A DNA stretch of 64,000 nt from Hymenobacter terricola (GCF_017921975.2 NZ_JAGEMO020000003.1:62001-126000), one strand, 5' to 3'. Counted from the stretch's first letter, positions 35,636-45,518 are shown. Made by a program: numbers and translations. The notes: a model not told the origin generated them from the sequence alone.

Positions 35636-36399
35636 GGCCCTTATCGCATAATAAAATATAGTATTAAAAAGTTCACTGACGGGAAATTTTATACCATATT
35701 ATGCGTTTATTATCTACCCTTCTATCAGTTGGGGTTAGAAGCATATAAATTGTGACCTAAATATACAGTATATCTTGCTGCTAGCACATATTATCAAGTG
35801 CTAATTTCAAAAGGAGTATAATTTATTTCTCAGTTTCTTAGCTACATATTTGTTGCATAGCAGCACAAGAAACTTAAGCATTATTAGAGTGATTTGCATA
35901 CCAAGTATTCGAAAGTATAAAAGTTGTCCAATTTTATACTTTTTTTTATCTTGATCTAACAGGTCCTAATTGTACCCGGCTGGGGAAAACATAGAACCAG
36001 CAGATTCTCTCTACGCTGCAAGACTATGGAAAAATGAGACAGCTACCTACGCACGCTCTTTTTCCCTAAAGACGAAATCCATTACGCCTCGGCGTTGCTG
36101 AAAGGGGTACTACGCATCTGAATAGGCACAAAGCGGCGACATGGTCATTAGAGAAACTGCTGCTACCCAGCACCAACTTTCAATTTATTGCTGCCACCGC
36201 ACCGCCACTTCGAGGCTTTGTCAGGAGGACAACTAAGGCATAAGCAATAAACCATGCGAACAAATAATCACTCGATGAGCAACGTCACTACGGCCATAGA
36301 CTAACTAATGAATTGAACTACGAACACTCGCAAACCGAGAGCAAAGATGTGTCTTATAATTTATATTATGTTAAATTGATGATACGAGAAATGACATGA
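35636..36399. other. AT-rich non-coding island
   Basis: About 760 bp without a credible gene. Base composition is far more AT-rich than the rest of the window, and short frames are broken by many stops. It may be remains of acquired DNA. Apart from one palindrome at 35913-35943 I see no repeats, RNA gene or transposase remnant that I can support. Confidence 0.5.
35913..35943. repeat. Perfect AT-rich palindrome with T-run
   Basis: AAAGTATAAAA (35913-35923) is mirrored by TTTTATACTTT (35933-35943) around nine bases, followed by more T. It could be an operator or a weak terminator. Confidence 0.5.
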
Positions 36400-36434
36400 A
36401 AAAAGAAAAGCCCATCCACATGCGTGGATGAGCC
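36400..36434 (-). terminator. Terminator of the TPR gene downstream of gyrA
   Basis: CATCCAC (36413-36419) pairs with GTGGATG (36424-36430), extended by GC pairs; on the minus strand the stem is followed by TTTTCTTTTTT. Confidence 0.8.
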
Positions 36435-36457
36435 CTACCCTTAACCTGGAACCAAAC

Positions 36458-37618
36458 CTATTTTTTATTAAGCGACTGGAGTTTGGCATTCAACCGTTCT
36501 GAGTCGGCAGTACGACCCAGCCGAAAATAGACTTTTTGCAGCGATGCCAACGTGTTGCGGTCATCCGGCTGCAGCTGAAGTGCTTTCTCAAAATATGGCA
36601 CCGAAGCTTCAAAATACTTCTTACCGTCCGCTTCAAACTTCTTCCCTGAAGTCTGATACGTCTTCAAATCCATCTTACTGGCTTTTGTATAAGCATCAGC
36701 AGCTTTGTTGTAATTATACACGCCGAGGTTAAACTGAGCATCAAAATTGTTTGGGTCAAGCTCAACTGCCTTCTTATAATCGGCCAAAGCAAGGTCCTGC
36801 TTCTTTTGCTGGTCGTACATCGAACCCCGCACAGCGTACAGATTGGAATTGCTCGGGTCTGCAGCAATCGACTTATTGATTTTACCCAACGCATCCTCAC
36901 CTTTGCCGCTCGCCAGAGACATATTCAAATCTTCCAACATAAATGTTTTGTTGGTTGGATACGCCACTAATGCCTGCTGAAGCACTTTAGCAGCTTCAGC
37001 ATCGTCTTTTTGTTGTTTAGCCATTTGGAGCAATCGTGAATACAGCGTCACCGACTTGTAATTCATGGCCAACAATTGGTTGTAGCTGGTTTTAGCACCC
37101 GCATAATCCTGCTTGGCCTCATAAGCATAAGCCGAATAGAGCACCGCCGTGGTATCCTGAGGCTTTATTTGCGAGGCAAGTTTGTAGCTCGCAATTGCTT
37201 TGTCGTACTCTTTAGCGTTGTAGCTATTCACAGCATCGTTGAACGCACGACCGTACAGCCCATCCATTCTGGTAACTGCCTGCTTACCAAATTCACCGGT
37301 CTGCGTATCCAGCTCAACCGTCTTAGCATACGACTCATAAGCTTTTTGCAGTCCCTCACCCGGCTGCAGCTGCTTACTATAGATAGGACTTTCCAACATG
37401 CCTTGGTAGATTTCGCCCCGCGTAAACCAGGTTTTGGCTTTGCCGCTGGTTTTTTCATTCACAATTGCCTTATCAATGTCCACGCGAGCCTTGTCGAGCA
37501 GGCCGGTACGCTGGTTTAGGATGGCATTGGTGACGGCTGAAGTTTGGGCCAATGCCACCGAGGGCAAACTCGCAGACAACGCCGCCGCAGCAGCAAGGGT
37601 CAAAAATGTCTTGTTCAT
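36458..37618 (-). CDS. Periplasmic tetratricopeptide-repeat protein
   Basis: The 386-residue protein has a signal peptide (MNKTFLTLAAAAALSASLPSVALAQ) and six or more TPR units, for example AFNDAVNSYNAKEYDKAIAS and YDQQKKQDLALADYKKAVEL. The gyrA-TPR gene order recurs in Bacteroidota. It is more AT-rich than most genes here. A 198-bp gap with the gyrA terminator precedes it, so it is probably transcribed separately. Its role is unknown; TPR units bind protein partners. Confidence 0.85.
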   Translation of the reverse strand: MNKTFLTLAAAAALSASLPSVALAQTSAVTNAILNQRTGLLDKARVDIDKAIVNEKTSGKAKTWFTRGEIYQGMLESPIYSKQLQPGEGLQKAYESYAKTVELDTQTGEFGKQAVTRMDGLYGRAFNDAVNSYNAKEYDKAIASYKLASQIKPQDTTAVLYSAYAYEAKQDYAGAKTSYNQLLAMNYKSVTLYSRLLQMAKQQKDDAEAAKVLQQALVAYPTNKTFMLEDLNMSLASGKGEDALGKINKSIAADPSNSNLYAVRGSMYDQQKKQDLALADYKKAVELDPNNFDAQFNLGVYNYNKAADAYTKASKMDLKTYQTSGKKFEADGKKYFEASVPYFEKALQLQPDDRNTLASLQKVYFRLGRTADSERLNAKLQSLNKK

Positions 37619-37776
37619 AAGAAAATGGGAATAAGCCTTAAATGGGCAGTTGACCGCACGTTCTGTTGCAGCAACTGCTCAGCAAGACTAGAAAGAATGA
37701 GAAAAAGTGGGCGAAAAAATAAAAACTACTACGAACCAAAACGGGAGGTGCCGGTATTGGTTTCACCAAAAATAAA

Positions 37777-37802
37777 CAGGGCAGCCCAATTGGGCTGCCC
37801 TG
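37777..37802 (-). terminator. gyrA terminator
   Basis: A perfect 26-bp palindrome centred on CAATTG (arms CAGGGCAGCCCAA). On the minus strand it is followed by TTTATTTTTGG. Confidence 0.85.
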
Positions 37803-37816
37803 CTCCTATTCAGCAA

Positions 37817-40420
37817 TTATGCCAAATCGGCTTCTTCCGCGTCGTCTTCCGTCGAATCATCTCCACCGTCGAGTTCATCCGCTCCGGTAGAAACGGTTCC
37901 AAAACTAGCTTCAGCTACGCCATCAGCACTAGCAATTACCACCAGAACGGCCTCGGTTTCCCCTTCTTCTTCCTTCTCATCGGCCGCCACTTTGGCTACT
38001 GATGAGATTTCGTCGTTGGCACTAATTTTAATCAACCGAACACCCTGGGTAGCGCGGCCAATGGTACGCAAATCGCTCATTCGCAAACGGATGGTGATGC
38101 CTGATTTGTTGATAATCATCAAGTCATCGGTATCGTTCACGTCTTTGATAGCCACCAGATTGCCCGTTTTATCGGTCAGCTTCATGGCGCGAACACCTTT
38201 GCCACCGCGGTTCGTGACCCTGTATTCGTCGAGGGCGCTACGCTTGCCGTAGCCATTTTCACTCACAACGAGCAATTCCTGCGAGGGGTCGCTGAGGCAG
38301 ACCATACCGACCACGCGGTCGCCAGGCGTTTCCGACAAACTAATGCCGCGAACACCGGCCGCGGCCCGGCCCATCGAACGAACCTTCGACTCGTTGAAGC
38401 GCACGGCGCGGCCGGAACGCGACGCCAGCACCACTTCAGCGTTCGGAGCCAATAGTTGCACGTCAAGAATCCGGTCGCCTTCGTTGATGGTAATGGCATT
38501 AATGCCGGCGGTACGAGGGCGAGAATACGCTTCGAGCGGCGTCTTTTTCACCGTACCCTGCTCCGTGCAGAACATCAGGAACGTATTTTCGAGGTAGTCC
38601 GGGTCTTTAAGGCCGCGCACGTTGAGCACGGAACGCACCTTGTCTTCCCGCGGAATTTCGATGAGATTCTGGATGGGCAAGCCTTTGGTGGCCTTCCCTC
38701 CTTCCGGCACTTCGTACACTTTCAGCCAGAACACCCGGCCCAACTCGGTGAAAAAAAGCAGGTATTCGTGCGTAGTCGCCACGAACAAATGCTCGGTAAA
38801 ATCGTCCTTCTTGGAGATGGCCCCGCGCGAACCCGCCCCGCCCCGGCCCTGAGCCCGGTATTCATCGAGGTTGGTGCGCTTGATGTACCCTTCGCGGCTG
38901 ATGGTGATGACCATTGCTTCGTCGGCAATCATGTCCTCGGTCGAGAAGTCACCGCCGATGTAGTTGATTTCGGTGCGGCGGTTGTCACCGTAGCGCTCGC
39001 GAATGTCTTCCAGTTCGGTTTTGATGATGCCGCGCTGAAGCTCATCCGATGCCAGAACGGCGTTCAGGTGGTCAATCAGCTTCATTAACTCGTTGTATTC
39101 GGCCACGATTTTGTCGCGTTCCAGGCCAGTGAGACGCTGAAGGCGCATGTCGAGAATGGCACGGGCCTGCACTTCACTCAGCGCGAACCGCTGGATGAGC
39201 TGGCCACGGGCCACCTCAGGGTCCCGCGAGCCGCGAATCAGGGCAATAACCTCATCCAGGTGGTCGAGGGCAATGAGCAGGCCTTCGAGGATGTGGGCCC
39301 GCTTCTGGGCTTCGGCCAACTCGTAGCGCGTGCGGCGCACGATGACTTCAGCGCGGTGCTCAACAAAATACTGGATGAGCTGCTGCAGGTTCAGCGTCAT
39401 AGGGCGGCCTTTGACCAGGCATACGTTGTTGACGCCAAAAGAGCTTTGCAGTTGGGTATAGCGGTACAAGTTGTTGAGTACCACGCTCGGCATGGCGTCT
39501 CGCTTGAGGTCGTAAACGATGCGCATGCCGTCGCGGTCCGACTCGTCGCGCATGTCCGAAATGCCCTCAATCTTCTTATCGTTGATGAGCGCGGCGGTTT
39601 TCTCAATCATCGACGCCTTGTTCACCATATAGGGAATTTCGGTGACGACGATTTGCTCCTTGCCGGTTTTGGTGGTTTCGAACGTGGCCTTGGCGCGCAT
39701 TACCACGCGGCCGCGACCGGTTTCAAAAGCCTGCTTCACGCCTTCGTAGCCGTAGATGATGCCGCCCGTGGGGAAGTCGGGCGCCGTCACGTACTGCATC
39801 AGCTCGGACACGGTGATTTCCGGGTTGGCCAAGTAGGCGATGATGCCGTTCACAACTTCCGTCAGGTTGTGGGGGGCCATGTTGGTGGCCATGCCCACGG
39901 CAATGCCCGAAGTGCCGTTCACCAGCAGGTTCGGGAATTTGGCGGGCATCACGCTGGGCTCTTCCAGCGAGTCGTCGAAATTGGGCTGGAAGTCAACGGT
40001 GTCCTTGTCCAGGTCGTTGAGCATCTCGTCGGCGATGCGCTTGAGGCGGGCCTCGGTGTAGCGCATGGCGGCCGGCGAGTCGCCATCAACGGAGCCAAAG
40101 TTGCCCTGGCCGTCCACCAGCGGGTAGCGCAGGCTCCAGTCCTGGGCCATGCGCACCATGGTGTCGTACACGGAGCTGTCGCCGTGCGGGTGGTATTTAC
40201 CCAACACCTCGCCCACGATACGGGCCGATTTTTTGTAGGATTTGTTGTAGCCCACGCCCAACTCGCTCATGCCGTAGAGCACGCGGCGGTGCACGGGCTT
40301 CAGGCCGTCGCGCACATCGGGCAGGGCCCGGGAGATGATGACCGACATCGAGTAATCGATGTACGCGCCCCGCATCTCGTCTTCGATGTTTATCGGAATG
40401 ATTTTTTCGCCTTCCGCCAT
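37817..40420 (-). CDS. gyrA: DNA gyrase subunit A
   Basis: The 867-residue subunit cuts and rejoins DNA during negative supercoiling. The catalytic Tyr is Tyr121 in [10 protein letters not shown]. The quinolone-determining region reads [17 protein letters not shown], with Ser82 and Asp86 at the positions of E. coli Ser83 and Asp87, the susceptible type. The C-terminal beta-pinwheel holds the GyrA-box-like [10 protein letters not shown] (about residue 526). An acidic tail (EEEGETE, then [17 protein letters not shown]) ends the protein. ATG 40420 gives [17 protein letters not shown], the normal start. Confidence 0.96.
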   Translation of the reverse strand: MAEGEKIIPINIEDEMRGAYIDYSMSVIISRALPDVRDGLKPVHRRVLYGMSELGVGYNKSYKKSARIVGEVLGKYHPHGDSSVYDTMVRMAQDWSLRYPLVDGQGNFGSVDGDSPAAMRYTEARLKRIADEMLNDLDKDTVDFQPNFDDSLEEPSVMPAKFPNLLVNGTSGIAVGMATNMAPHNLTEVVNGIIAYLANPEITVSELMQYVTAPDFPTGGIIYGYEGVKQAFETGRGRVVMRAKATFETTKTGKEQIVVTEIPYMVNKASMIEKTAALINDKKIEGISDMRDESDRDGMRIVYDLKRDAMPSVVLNNLYRYTQLQSSFGVNNVCLVKGRPMTLNLQQLIQYFVEHRAEVIVRRTRYELAEAQKRAHILEGLLIALDHLDEVIALIRGSRDPEVARGQLIQRFALSEVQARAILDMRLQRLTGLERDKIVAEYNELMKLIDHLNAVLASDELQRGIIKTELEDIRERYGDNRRTEINYIGGDFSTEDMIADEAMVITISREGYIKRTNLDEYRAQGRGGAGSRGAISKKDDFTEHLFVATTHEYLLFFTELGRVFWLKVYEVPEGGKATKGLPIQNLIEIPREDKVRSVLNVRGLKDPDYLENTFLMFCTEQGTVKKTPLEAYSRPRTAGINAITINEGDRILDVQLLAPNAEVVLASRSGRAVRFNESKVRSMGRAAAGVRGISLSETPGDRVVGMVCLSDPSQELLVVSENGYGKRSALDEYRVTNRGGKGVRAMKLTDKTGNLVAIKDVNDTDDLMIINKSGITIRLRMSDLRTIGRATQGVRLIKISANDEISSVAKVAADEKEEEGETEAVLVVIASADGVAEASFGTVSTGADELDGGDDSTEDDAEEADLA

Positions 40421-40501
40421 TGAGGGGGTTGATAGGCAGCTCAAAAAAGCCCGTTAAAAGGGCGCTTTAAGCCGCAGGGTGAATGGTTCTTATTGTGCGT
40501 G

Positions 40502-40532
40502 CGAAGATACAACAAAAAGGCCGCAGCGGCAA
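40502..40532 (-). promoter_or_regulatory. gyrA promoter
   Basis: On the minus strand TTG (40530-40532), a 20-bp spacer and TATCTTCG (40502-40509) fit the Bacteroidota pattern. The 5' leader would be about 75 bases. It overlaps the terminator of the upstream lipoprotein gene. Confidence 0.55.
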
Positions 40533-40547
40533 GCGCTACGGCCTTTT
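40514..40547 (-). terminator. Terminator of the small lipoprotein gene
   Basis: AAAAAGGCCGCAGCG pairs with CGCTACGGCCTTTTT apart from one mismatch. On the minus strand the stem ends in TTTTTGTTG. It lies 19 bp after the lipoprotein stop. Confidence 0.75.
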
Positions 40548-40565
40548 TTAGGCGTTTCGAGCCGC

Positions 40566-40796
40566 CTATCTCAGCGGCTTGCTTTTGTCCTGGGCATGGG
40601 TACCGGACTTGGGGTTGTAAGTCTTAATTTTCTCACCAATAGCTGGGTTCTGCTTCTTGAACCACGGCTGCCCGTGATACTTGACCCCGCTGTGCAGGTG
40701 CACCTTGCGCACATGGCAGGACTCAATGGGACAAGTGCGGCAACTGGCCACCGCCAGCAGCAGCAAGCAAGAAATCAGACGGAGAAACGGCTTCAT
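40566..40796 (-). CDS. Small lipoprotein of unknown function
   Basis: The 76-residue protein has a lipoprotein signal peptide, MKPFLRLISCLLLLAVASC, with the lipobox Cys at 19. The mature part is Cys/His-rich at first (CRTCPIESCHVRKVHLHSG) and then Lys-rich (KKQNPAIGEKIKTYNPKSG). I know no function; similar small lipoproteins are common in the Hymenobacter group. ATG 40796 is chosen because the longer frame begins with unlikely sequence. A terminator follows. Confidence 0.7.
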   Translation of the reverse strand: MKPFLRLISCLLLLAVASCRTCPIESCHVRKVHLHSGVKYHGQPWFKKQNPAIGEKIKTYNPKSGTHAQDKSKPLR

Positions 40797-40967
40797 TGGG
40801 CAAAGGTAACGGGCAGAAAGCGCTGAGACGGTTCCCTTTCTCGGGTGAGTTTCCATTCCTCTTGGCCTTCCACTCTGCAGATTGACGGCCCTGGCTATTG
40901 GATTTGAAGCAGGCAAAGGCAAAGTGACTGGTCTAACGCAAGCAATAAAGTAAAGACAACGCGAACT

Positions 40968-40997
40968 ATGTACATACATATGATGTACATACATTTG
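40968..40997 (+). promoter_or_regulatory. 12-bp direct repeats overlapping a -7 box before the LLM gene
   Basis: ATGTACATACAT occurs at 40968-40979 and 40983-40994. TACATTTG at 40990-40997 matches the -7 box and overlaps the second copy. GTAC within each copy is palindromic. A repressor site is possible. Confidence 0.45.
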
Positions 40998-41061
40998 TAT
41001 TGCCGTCTGCGCATTATTATGTCAAAAAGCCCCTCATCACCATTTAAACACTCGCCCTTCC

Positions 41062-42084
41062 ATGGAAATTGGCATTGATAGTTTCGCCTCGCACCTGCTA
41101 AACAACAGCACTGGCGCTACCCTGAGCGCTGCGGAGGCCATGAGCCAGTTGCTTGACCGCATTGTGCGGGCCGACGAAGTGGGGCTCGACATATTCGGCA
41201 TCGGCGAGCACCACCGGCCCGAATACCTCGACTCCGCACCTGCCGTTATTCTCGCGGCGGCGGCCGCCCGCACCAAGCGCATCCGCCTCACCAGTGCCGT
41301 GACCGTGCTCAGCGCGGCCGACCCGGTGCGCGTATTCCAGCAGTTCGCGACGCTGGATTTGATTTCGCAGGGCCGGGCCGAAATGGTGGTGGGCCGGGGT
41401 TCTTCAATTGAGGCATTTCCGCTGTTCGGCTTTGACCTTGAGGACTACGACGAGCTGTTCGCCGAAAAGCTGGGCCTGCTCCTGACCGTGCGGGACCACG
41501 AGAAGGTGCAATGGTCGGGCAAATTTCGGCCGGCGCTGCAGGGCCAGGGCGTCTACCCGCGGCCGGTGCAGCCGCAGCTGCCCATCTGGCTGGGCGTGGG
41601 CGGCACGTCGGAATCGTTTGTAAGAGCCGGCACGCTGGGCTTGCCGCTAATGGTGGCCATTATCGGCGGCGACACCCACCGCTTCCGCCCCCTGGTAGAC
41701 TTGTACCGGGAAGCCGGCCGCCGCGCCGGGCACGCGCCCGAGCAGCTGCGCGTAGGCCTGCACTCGCTGGGCTACGTGGCTGCCACCACCGAGGAGGCCC
41801 GGGAAAGCTTCTTTCCGGGGTATGCCCGCACGTTCAGCGCCCGCGCCCGGGAGCGCGGCGGCCTGCCCGTAACGCGGGGCCAGTTTGATGCCCAGGCCGG
41901 CCCGCTTGGGGCATTGCTAGTGGGCAGCCCGGAAGAAGTAGGCAAGAAAATTCTACGCCACAGCGAGGCGCTGGGCGGCATTTCGCGGGTTACTTTCCAA
42001 ATGGATGTGGCGGCGCTGCCCCATGCCCAAATCCTGCAGGCCACCGAGTTGCTTGGCACCCGCGTGGCGGCTTTGCTGAAATGA
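41062..42084 (+). CDS. LLM-class flavin-dependent oxidoreductase
   Basis: The 340-residue protein belongs to the luciferase-like monooxygenases, which use FMNH2 or F420. MEIGIDSFA, FGIGEHHRPEYLDSAPAVIL, RLTSAVTVLSAADPVRVFQ, GRAEMVVGRGSSIEAFPLFG and WLGVGGTSESFVRA are family blocks. It resembles group 1 alkanal monooxygenase-like members. Substrate is unknown. The gene stands alone with its own promoter region containing 12-bp repeats. Confidence 0.85.
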   Translation: MEIGIDSFASHLLNNSTGATLSAAEAMSQLLDRIVRADEVGLDIFGIGEHHRPEYLDSAPAVILAAAAARTKRIRLTSAVTVLSAADPVRVFQQFATLDLISQGRAEMVVGRGSSIEAFPLFGFDLEDYDELFAEKLGLLLTVRDHEKVQWSGKFRPALQGQGVYPRPVQPQLPIWLGVGGTSESFVRAGTLGLPLMVAIIGGDTHRFRPLVDLYREAGRRAGHAPEQLRVGLHSLGYVAATTEEARESFFPGYARTFSARARERGGLPVTRGQFDAQAGPLGALLVGSPEEVGKKILRHSEALGGISRVTFQMDVAALPHAQILQATELLGTRVAALLK

Positions 42085-42109
42085 TTACAAAGTCAAGCAA
42101 GAGGGTTGG

Positions 42110-42757
42110 TTAGTCAACGCCGTCCCACTCGGCCAGGAAACGGGCCATGTAGCCTTCCATGTAGGCATGCCGCTCCTGGGCCACCTGGCGGGCAACATCG
42201 GTGTGCAGCCGGTCTTTGAGGTGCAGCAGCTTTTCGTAGAAATGATTGAGCGTGGGCGCGGTGTTCTGCTGGTAGCTGGCAAAGCTGTCGTGCGCCACGG
42301 GGGCAATGGCGGGGTCGTGCAGCGGCCGGCCCTTGTGCCCACCGTAGGCGAAGGCCCGGGCAATGCCAATGGCCCCAATGGCATCGAGCCGGTCGGCGTC
42401 CTGCACGAGCGCCGCTTCAATGGAAGAAACGGGCGTTTCGACGCCCAGCCCCTTAAAAGAGACTTCCCGGATAATCGTTTCGACGCGGGCAATGAGCGGC
42501 TCCGGGGCGTGCTGCGAGCACAACCACGCGCGGGCGGCGCGGGGCCCGGCCTCGTAGTCGCCACCGTGGAATTTCCAGTCGGCGATGTCGTGCAGCAAAG
42601 CGCCCAGCTCGGTGACTTCGCGGTCGGCTTCGGGGGCGGCCAGGGCCAGGCGGCGGGCCATCAGCCACACCCGGCGGATGTGCGCCCAGTCGTGGCCGCT
42701 GCCCTCGTCGGCAAATTGTTGTTCGATGAAATGCGCGGTGGCGGTAAGTAGTTCCAA
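42110..42757 (-). CDS. HD-domain phosphohydrolase
   Basis: The 215-residue protein is an HD superfamily metal hydrolase of the YedJ-like type. GHDWAHIRRVWLMA carries the first His and the H-D-x-x-H form, LGALLHDIADWKFHGGD the HD pair, and ALVQDADRLDAIGAIGIAR the last Asp. A TTG at 42757 gives MELLTATAHFIEQQFADEG, the usual start; longer in-frame options read through the neighbouring gene's start. Substrate unknown, probably a phosphate ester or nucleotide. Confidence 0.82.
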   Translation of the reverse strand: MELLTATAHFIEQQFADEGSGHDWAHIRRVWLMARRLALAAPEADREVTELGALLHDIADWKFHGGDYEAGPRAARAWLCSQHAPEPLIARVETIIREVSFKGLGVETPVSSIEAALVQDADRLDAIGAIGIARAFAYGGHKGRPLHDPAIAPVAHDSFASYQQNTAPTLNHFYEKLLHLKDRLHTDVARQVAQERHAYMEGYMARFLAEWDGVD

Positions 42758-42857
42758 AACGTGAAAGCGGATAAAAGCGGGCCGAAACAACGCAATAACG
42801 TTGTTCTGAGAGCCAACGTGGGAAACGACAAAAGTAGCGCCAGCCGCTGCTACGGCG

Positions 42858-44024
42858 CTAATCAATGGGCAAAGCCCGCTCGAATGGCGCAGTGCGGTCG
42901 AACAAATACCGGTAGGTGGCGTGGGTGCGCCACACGGTGCCGCCAATGGCTTCGGCAATGCGCATCATCTTGGGGTTGAAGTCCCCAATCCAGTTCATCA
43001 CGAAGTCATCGTAGCTGACTTTGGTGCGGTCCTGCACCATGTTGGCCACGGCCATGATGAAGGCAATTTCGAGGCCCTTGCGCTGGTGGGCGGGCACAAT
43101 GCCAAACACAATACCGGTGAGGGTGTGCACCGCGCCGCGCCAACGGTACCACGCAAATTTGAGCTTGCCCCACCAGTTCAGGTTGCCATCGACGTACCGA
43201 AACAGCTCATTCAATTCGGGCAGGGAGATGAAAAAGCCCACGGCTTCGCCCCGAAAATACGCGAACCAGCACACCCGCTCGTCGATGATGGGGCGCAGCT
43301 TTTTCATGATGTTGCCGGACTGCTCGGTGGTCATTTCCTTCACGCCGTCGTGCTTCACCCAGGCTTTGTTGTACACCTGCCGGAAATCCTCGGTGTACTT
43401 GGGCAGGTTGTCGAGGCGCAGGTGTTCGAAGCTGTAATCGGCGTGATGGAGCAGGCCGGCGGCGCGCTCCAGGTACTCGGGCGAGAACGGAGTGGCCAGC
43501 TTCCGGAAATAGGTGTATTGATTGAAGTAGCACTGAAAACCATAGGTTTCGAGCAGGCGGCGGTAGTACGGCGGGTTGTAGTTCTGGCCATAGAGCGGGG
43601 CGCCGAAATTGTCGAGCAGCACGCCCCACCACTGGTCGCGGTCGCCAAAATTGATGGGACCGTCCATGGCAGCCATGCCCTGCGCCGCAAGCCACGTCCG
43701 GCAGCCGTTGAGCAGGGCATCGGCGGCCACCTGGTCGTCCACGCATTCAAAAAAACCCATGCCCCCCGTGGGTTGCGCGAAAGTTTGGGCAGTGTGCTCG
43801 TTCACGAAAGCCGCCACCCGGCCCAACGTGCGCCCGGCGCCGTCCACCAACAGCCAGCGAATGAGGCAGCCGTGGCGGAAATACTTGTTTCTGTCGCGGT
43901 CAAATACGTTTTCCACGTCGCGGTCCAGTGGGCGAACGTAATCAGGGTCACGGGCATAAAGCCGAACCGGAAACTGCAAAAACTCACGGGCCTGAGCCGA
44001 GGTTACTACTTCCAACAAACGCAT
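42858..44024 (-). CDS. YghO-like GNAT-fold protein
   Basis: The 388-residue protein begins MRLLEVVTSAQAREFLQFPV and contains PVRLYARDPDYVRPLDRDVE, GPINFGDRDQWWGVLLDNFG, YNPPYYRRLLETYGF and a C-terminal GNAT-like part with GIVPAHQRKGLEIAFIMAVA, where the Q-R-K-G resembles the acetyl-CoA loop. This matches the YghO family of uncharacterised acetyltransferase-like proteins. Function unknown. ATG 44024 is chosen; the longer frame crosses the divergent PAP2 gene's leader. Confidence 0.75.
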   Translation of the reverse strand: MRLLEVVTSAQAREFLQFPVRLYARDPDYVRPLDRDVENVFDRDRNKYFRHGCLIRWLLVDGAGRTLGRVAAFVNEHTAQTFAQPTGGMGFFECVDDQVAADALLNGCRTWLAAQGMAAMDGPINFGDRDQWWGVLLDNFGAPLYGQNYNPPYYRRLLETYGFQCYFNQYTYFRKLATPFSPEYLERAAGLLHHADYSFEHLRLDNLPKYTEDFRQVYNKAWVKHDGVKEMTTEQSGNIMKKLRPIIDERVCWFAYFRGEAVGFFISLPELNELFRYVDGNLNWWGKLKFAWYRWRGAVHTLTGIVFGIVPAHQRKGLEIAFIMAVANMVQDRTKVSYDDFVMNWIGDFNPKMMRIAEAIGGTVWRTHATYRYLFDRTAPFERALPID

Positions 44025-44196
44025 ACGCAACCAAAAAACCCAAAAGAACTCAGAATGAAACGGCAAGTTAGCAACCCCAACGGTTAACAACCTGAACAGG
44101 CTAAAAAGCCAACCGCTAGTATTTGTGCAACTTGGCCGAAGCAGCGCCGGCGCTGCTTCGGCCCCGCAGTTGTTTCTTCGCAATTTATCCTTCGCC

Positions 44197-45012
44197 ATGA
44201 CTATATTTTTTCGCAACCTGCGCGCCTTGCTCCTGCTGCTGCCGCTGGCAGCTGCACCCCAACTGGCCAAGGCCCAAATCCCCCGGACTGCTCCGGCCGA
44301 TACGACCCACAAATACGAAAACCCCAGCGGCCATTCCGCGCCCACCAAGAAAACGTTTTTCAAAAGCAAGGGCTTTCGGGCGGCCATTGTGCCGGCAGTG
44401 CTCATCGGCTACGGAGCCAGCACCATCAACGGCAACGGCTTCTACAGCTCGTATAATGCCAAGAAGGACATTCGCCGGGCTTTTGGCACCTACCGCAACC
44501 ACATCGATAATTACCTGCAATTCGCACCTTATTTAGAAGTGGGCGGCGTGCTGCTGGCGGGCGTGGAGTCGCGCGACGACCGGGTGAACCTGGCCCTCAT
44601 CGTCCTCAAAAGCGAGCTAATCATGCTCACATCGGTGTACATCGTAAAAACGCTAACGGCAGTACAGCGGCCCGACTCGTCGGACCGGCTTTCGTTCCCG
44701 TCGGGCCACACGGCGCAGGCGTTTCTGGCGGCCAGCATCGTGCACACCGAGTTTCGGGACAAGAGCCAGTGGTACGGCATCGGGGCCTACACGCTGGCGA
44801 CGGGGGTGGCCGCGTTCCGCATGATAAACAACAAGCACTGGGAATCCGACGTGTTTGCCGGGGCAGGGTTCGGCATCCTGTCGGCCCACCTGGCCTACCT
44901 GAGCCACCGCAACCGCTGGGGCCGCAAGCCCATCGGGCGCGACGTGAGCATGGTGCCACTCTGGAGCCCCGGCGGCGGAACCGGCCTGAGCGTAACCTGG
45001 CGACCGAAATAA
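44197..45012 (+). CDS. PAP2-family membrane phosphatase
   Basis: The 271-residue protein has a signal peptide (LLLLLPLAAAPQLAKAQ) and the three PAP2 motifs: KTLTAVQRP, SFPSGHTAQAF, and the final R-x5-H-x3-D as RMINNKHWESD. Such enzymes remove phosphate from lipid substrates such as phosphatidic acid, PGP or undecaprenyl-PP at the periplasmic side. ATG 44197 precedes the signal. It diverges from the YghO-like gene. Confidence 0.87.
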   Translation: MTIFFRNLRALLLLLPLAAAPQLAKAQIPRTAPADTTHKYENPSGHSAPTKKTFFKSKGFRAAIVPAVLIGYGASTINGNGFYSSYNAKKDIRRAFGTYRNHIDNYLQFAPYLEVGGVLLAGVESRDDRVNLALIVLKSELIMLTSVYIVKTLTAVQRPDSSDRLSFPSGHTAQAFLAASIVHTEFRDKSQWYGIGAYTLATGVAAFRMINNKHWESDVFAGAGFGILSAHLAYLSHRNRWGRKPIGRDVSMVPLWSPGGGTGLSVTWRPK

Positions 45013-45388
45013 GCCGAAGTACGCTTTACCCAGCTGGCCCGGTTTATGAAACTATCCATGGCCGATAAGGCCAACTCCAGAAGGACGCTATAAAGGAACA
45101 GCTTGCGTTGCCCGAATTTGGAATGGAATCCCGCACCAGAATTGCCTAATTCGTCCCCACCCCACCGCAACAGCAGCCCGCTTACGTTCAGGCCAGCAAA
45201 GACGCCCCAGAAACCACTCCTAAGCTCGCAAACAGCGCTTTTGCTTCAGGGTATTCACCGCCGTTATGTGTGTGAAATGCATCAGCTGCGGTCAACACGG
45301 AAATTAGAAACAGGGCTACAATCAGCACGCACATTACCATTGTCGGCGACGCAACGGTCCTCAGCGAAGAAGCCTATCTACCGAAAAA
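45013..45388. other. Non-coding stretch before tRNA-Thr
   Basis: About 375 bp in which I see no supported gene. Open frames here have no recognisable protein character. Confidence 0.45.
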
Positions 45389-45425
45389 TGAAAATGGCCT
45401 CTACAAACCGTAGAGGCCATTTTCA
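45389..45425 (-). terminator. Terminator of tRNA-Thr
   Basis: A perfect 16-bp stem (45389-45404 with 45410-45425) around AAACC. On the minus strand it is followed by TTTTTCGG, eight bases after the tRNA 3' end. Confidence 0.8.
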
Positions 45426-45433
45426 TAACACTG

Positions 45434-45506
45434 AGCCGCCTGTCGGACTCGAACCAACGACCCTCTGATTACAAGTCAGAAGCTCTACCAACTGAGCTAA
45501 GGCGGC
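45434..45506 (-). tRNA. tRNA-Thr (UGU)
   Basis: The minus strand folds as a cloverleaf: acceptor GCCGCCT with AGGCGGC, D arm GCTCAGTTGGTAGAGC, anticodon stem TCTGA/TCAGA around CTTGTAA (anticodon TGT), variable loop, and T arm with GGTTCGAGTCC. The discriminator base is T and CCA is not encoded. A -7-like TACTTTTG lies 12 bp upstream (45519-45526). Confidence 0.93.
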
Positions 45507-45518
45507 TAATTGGTGGCA

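Noticed and set aside
35980..36240. Degenerate transposase in the AT-rich island
   Set aside because: Short frames such as LRTLFFPKDEIHYASALL appear, but I cannot match them to a transposase family and see no terminal repeats.
39260..40423. Long plus-strand frame opposite gyrA
   Set aside because: Antisense shadow; gyrA on the minus strand is unmistakable.
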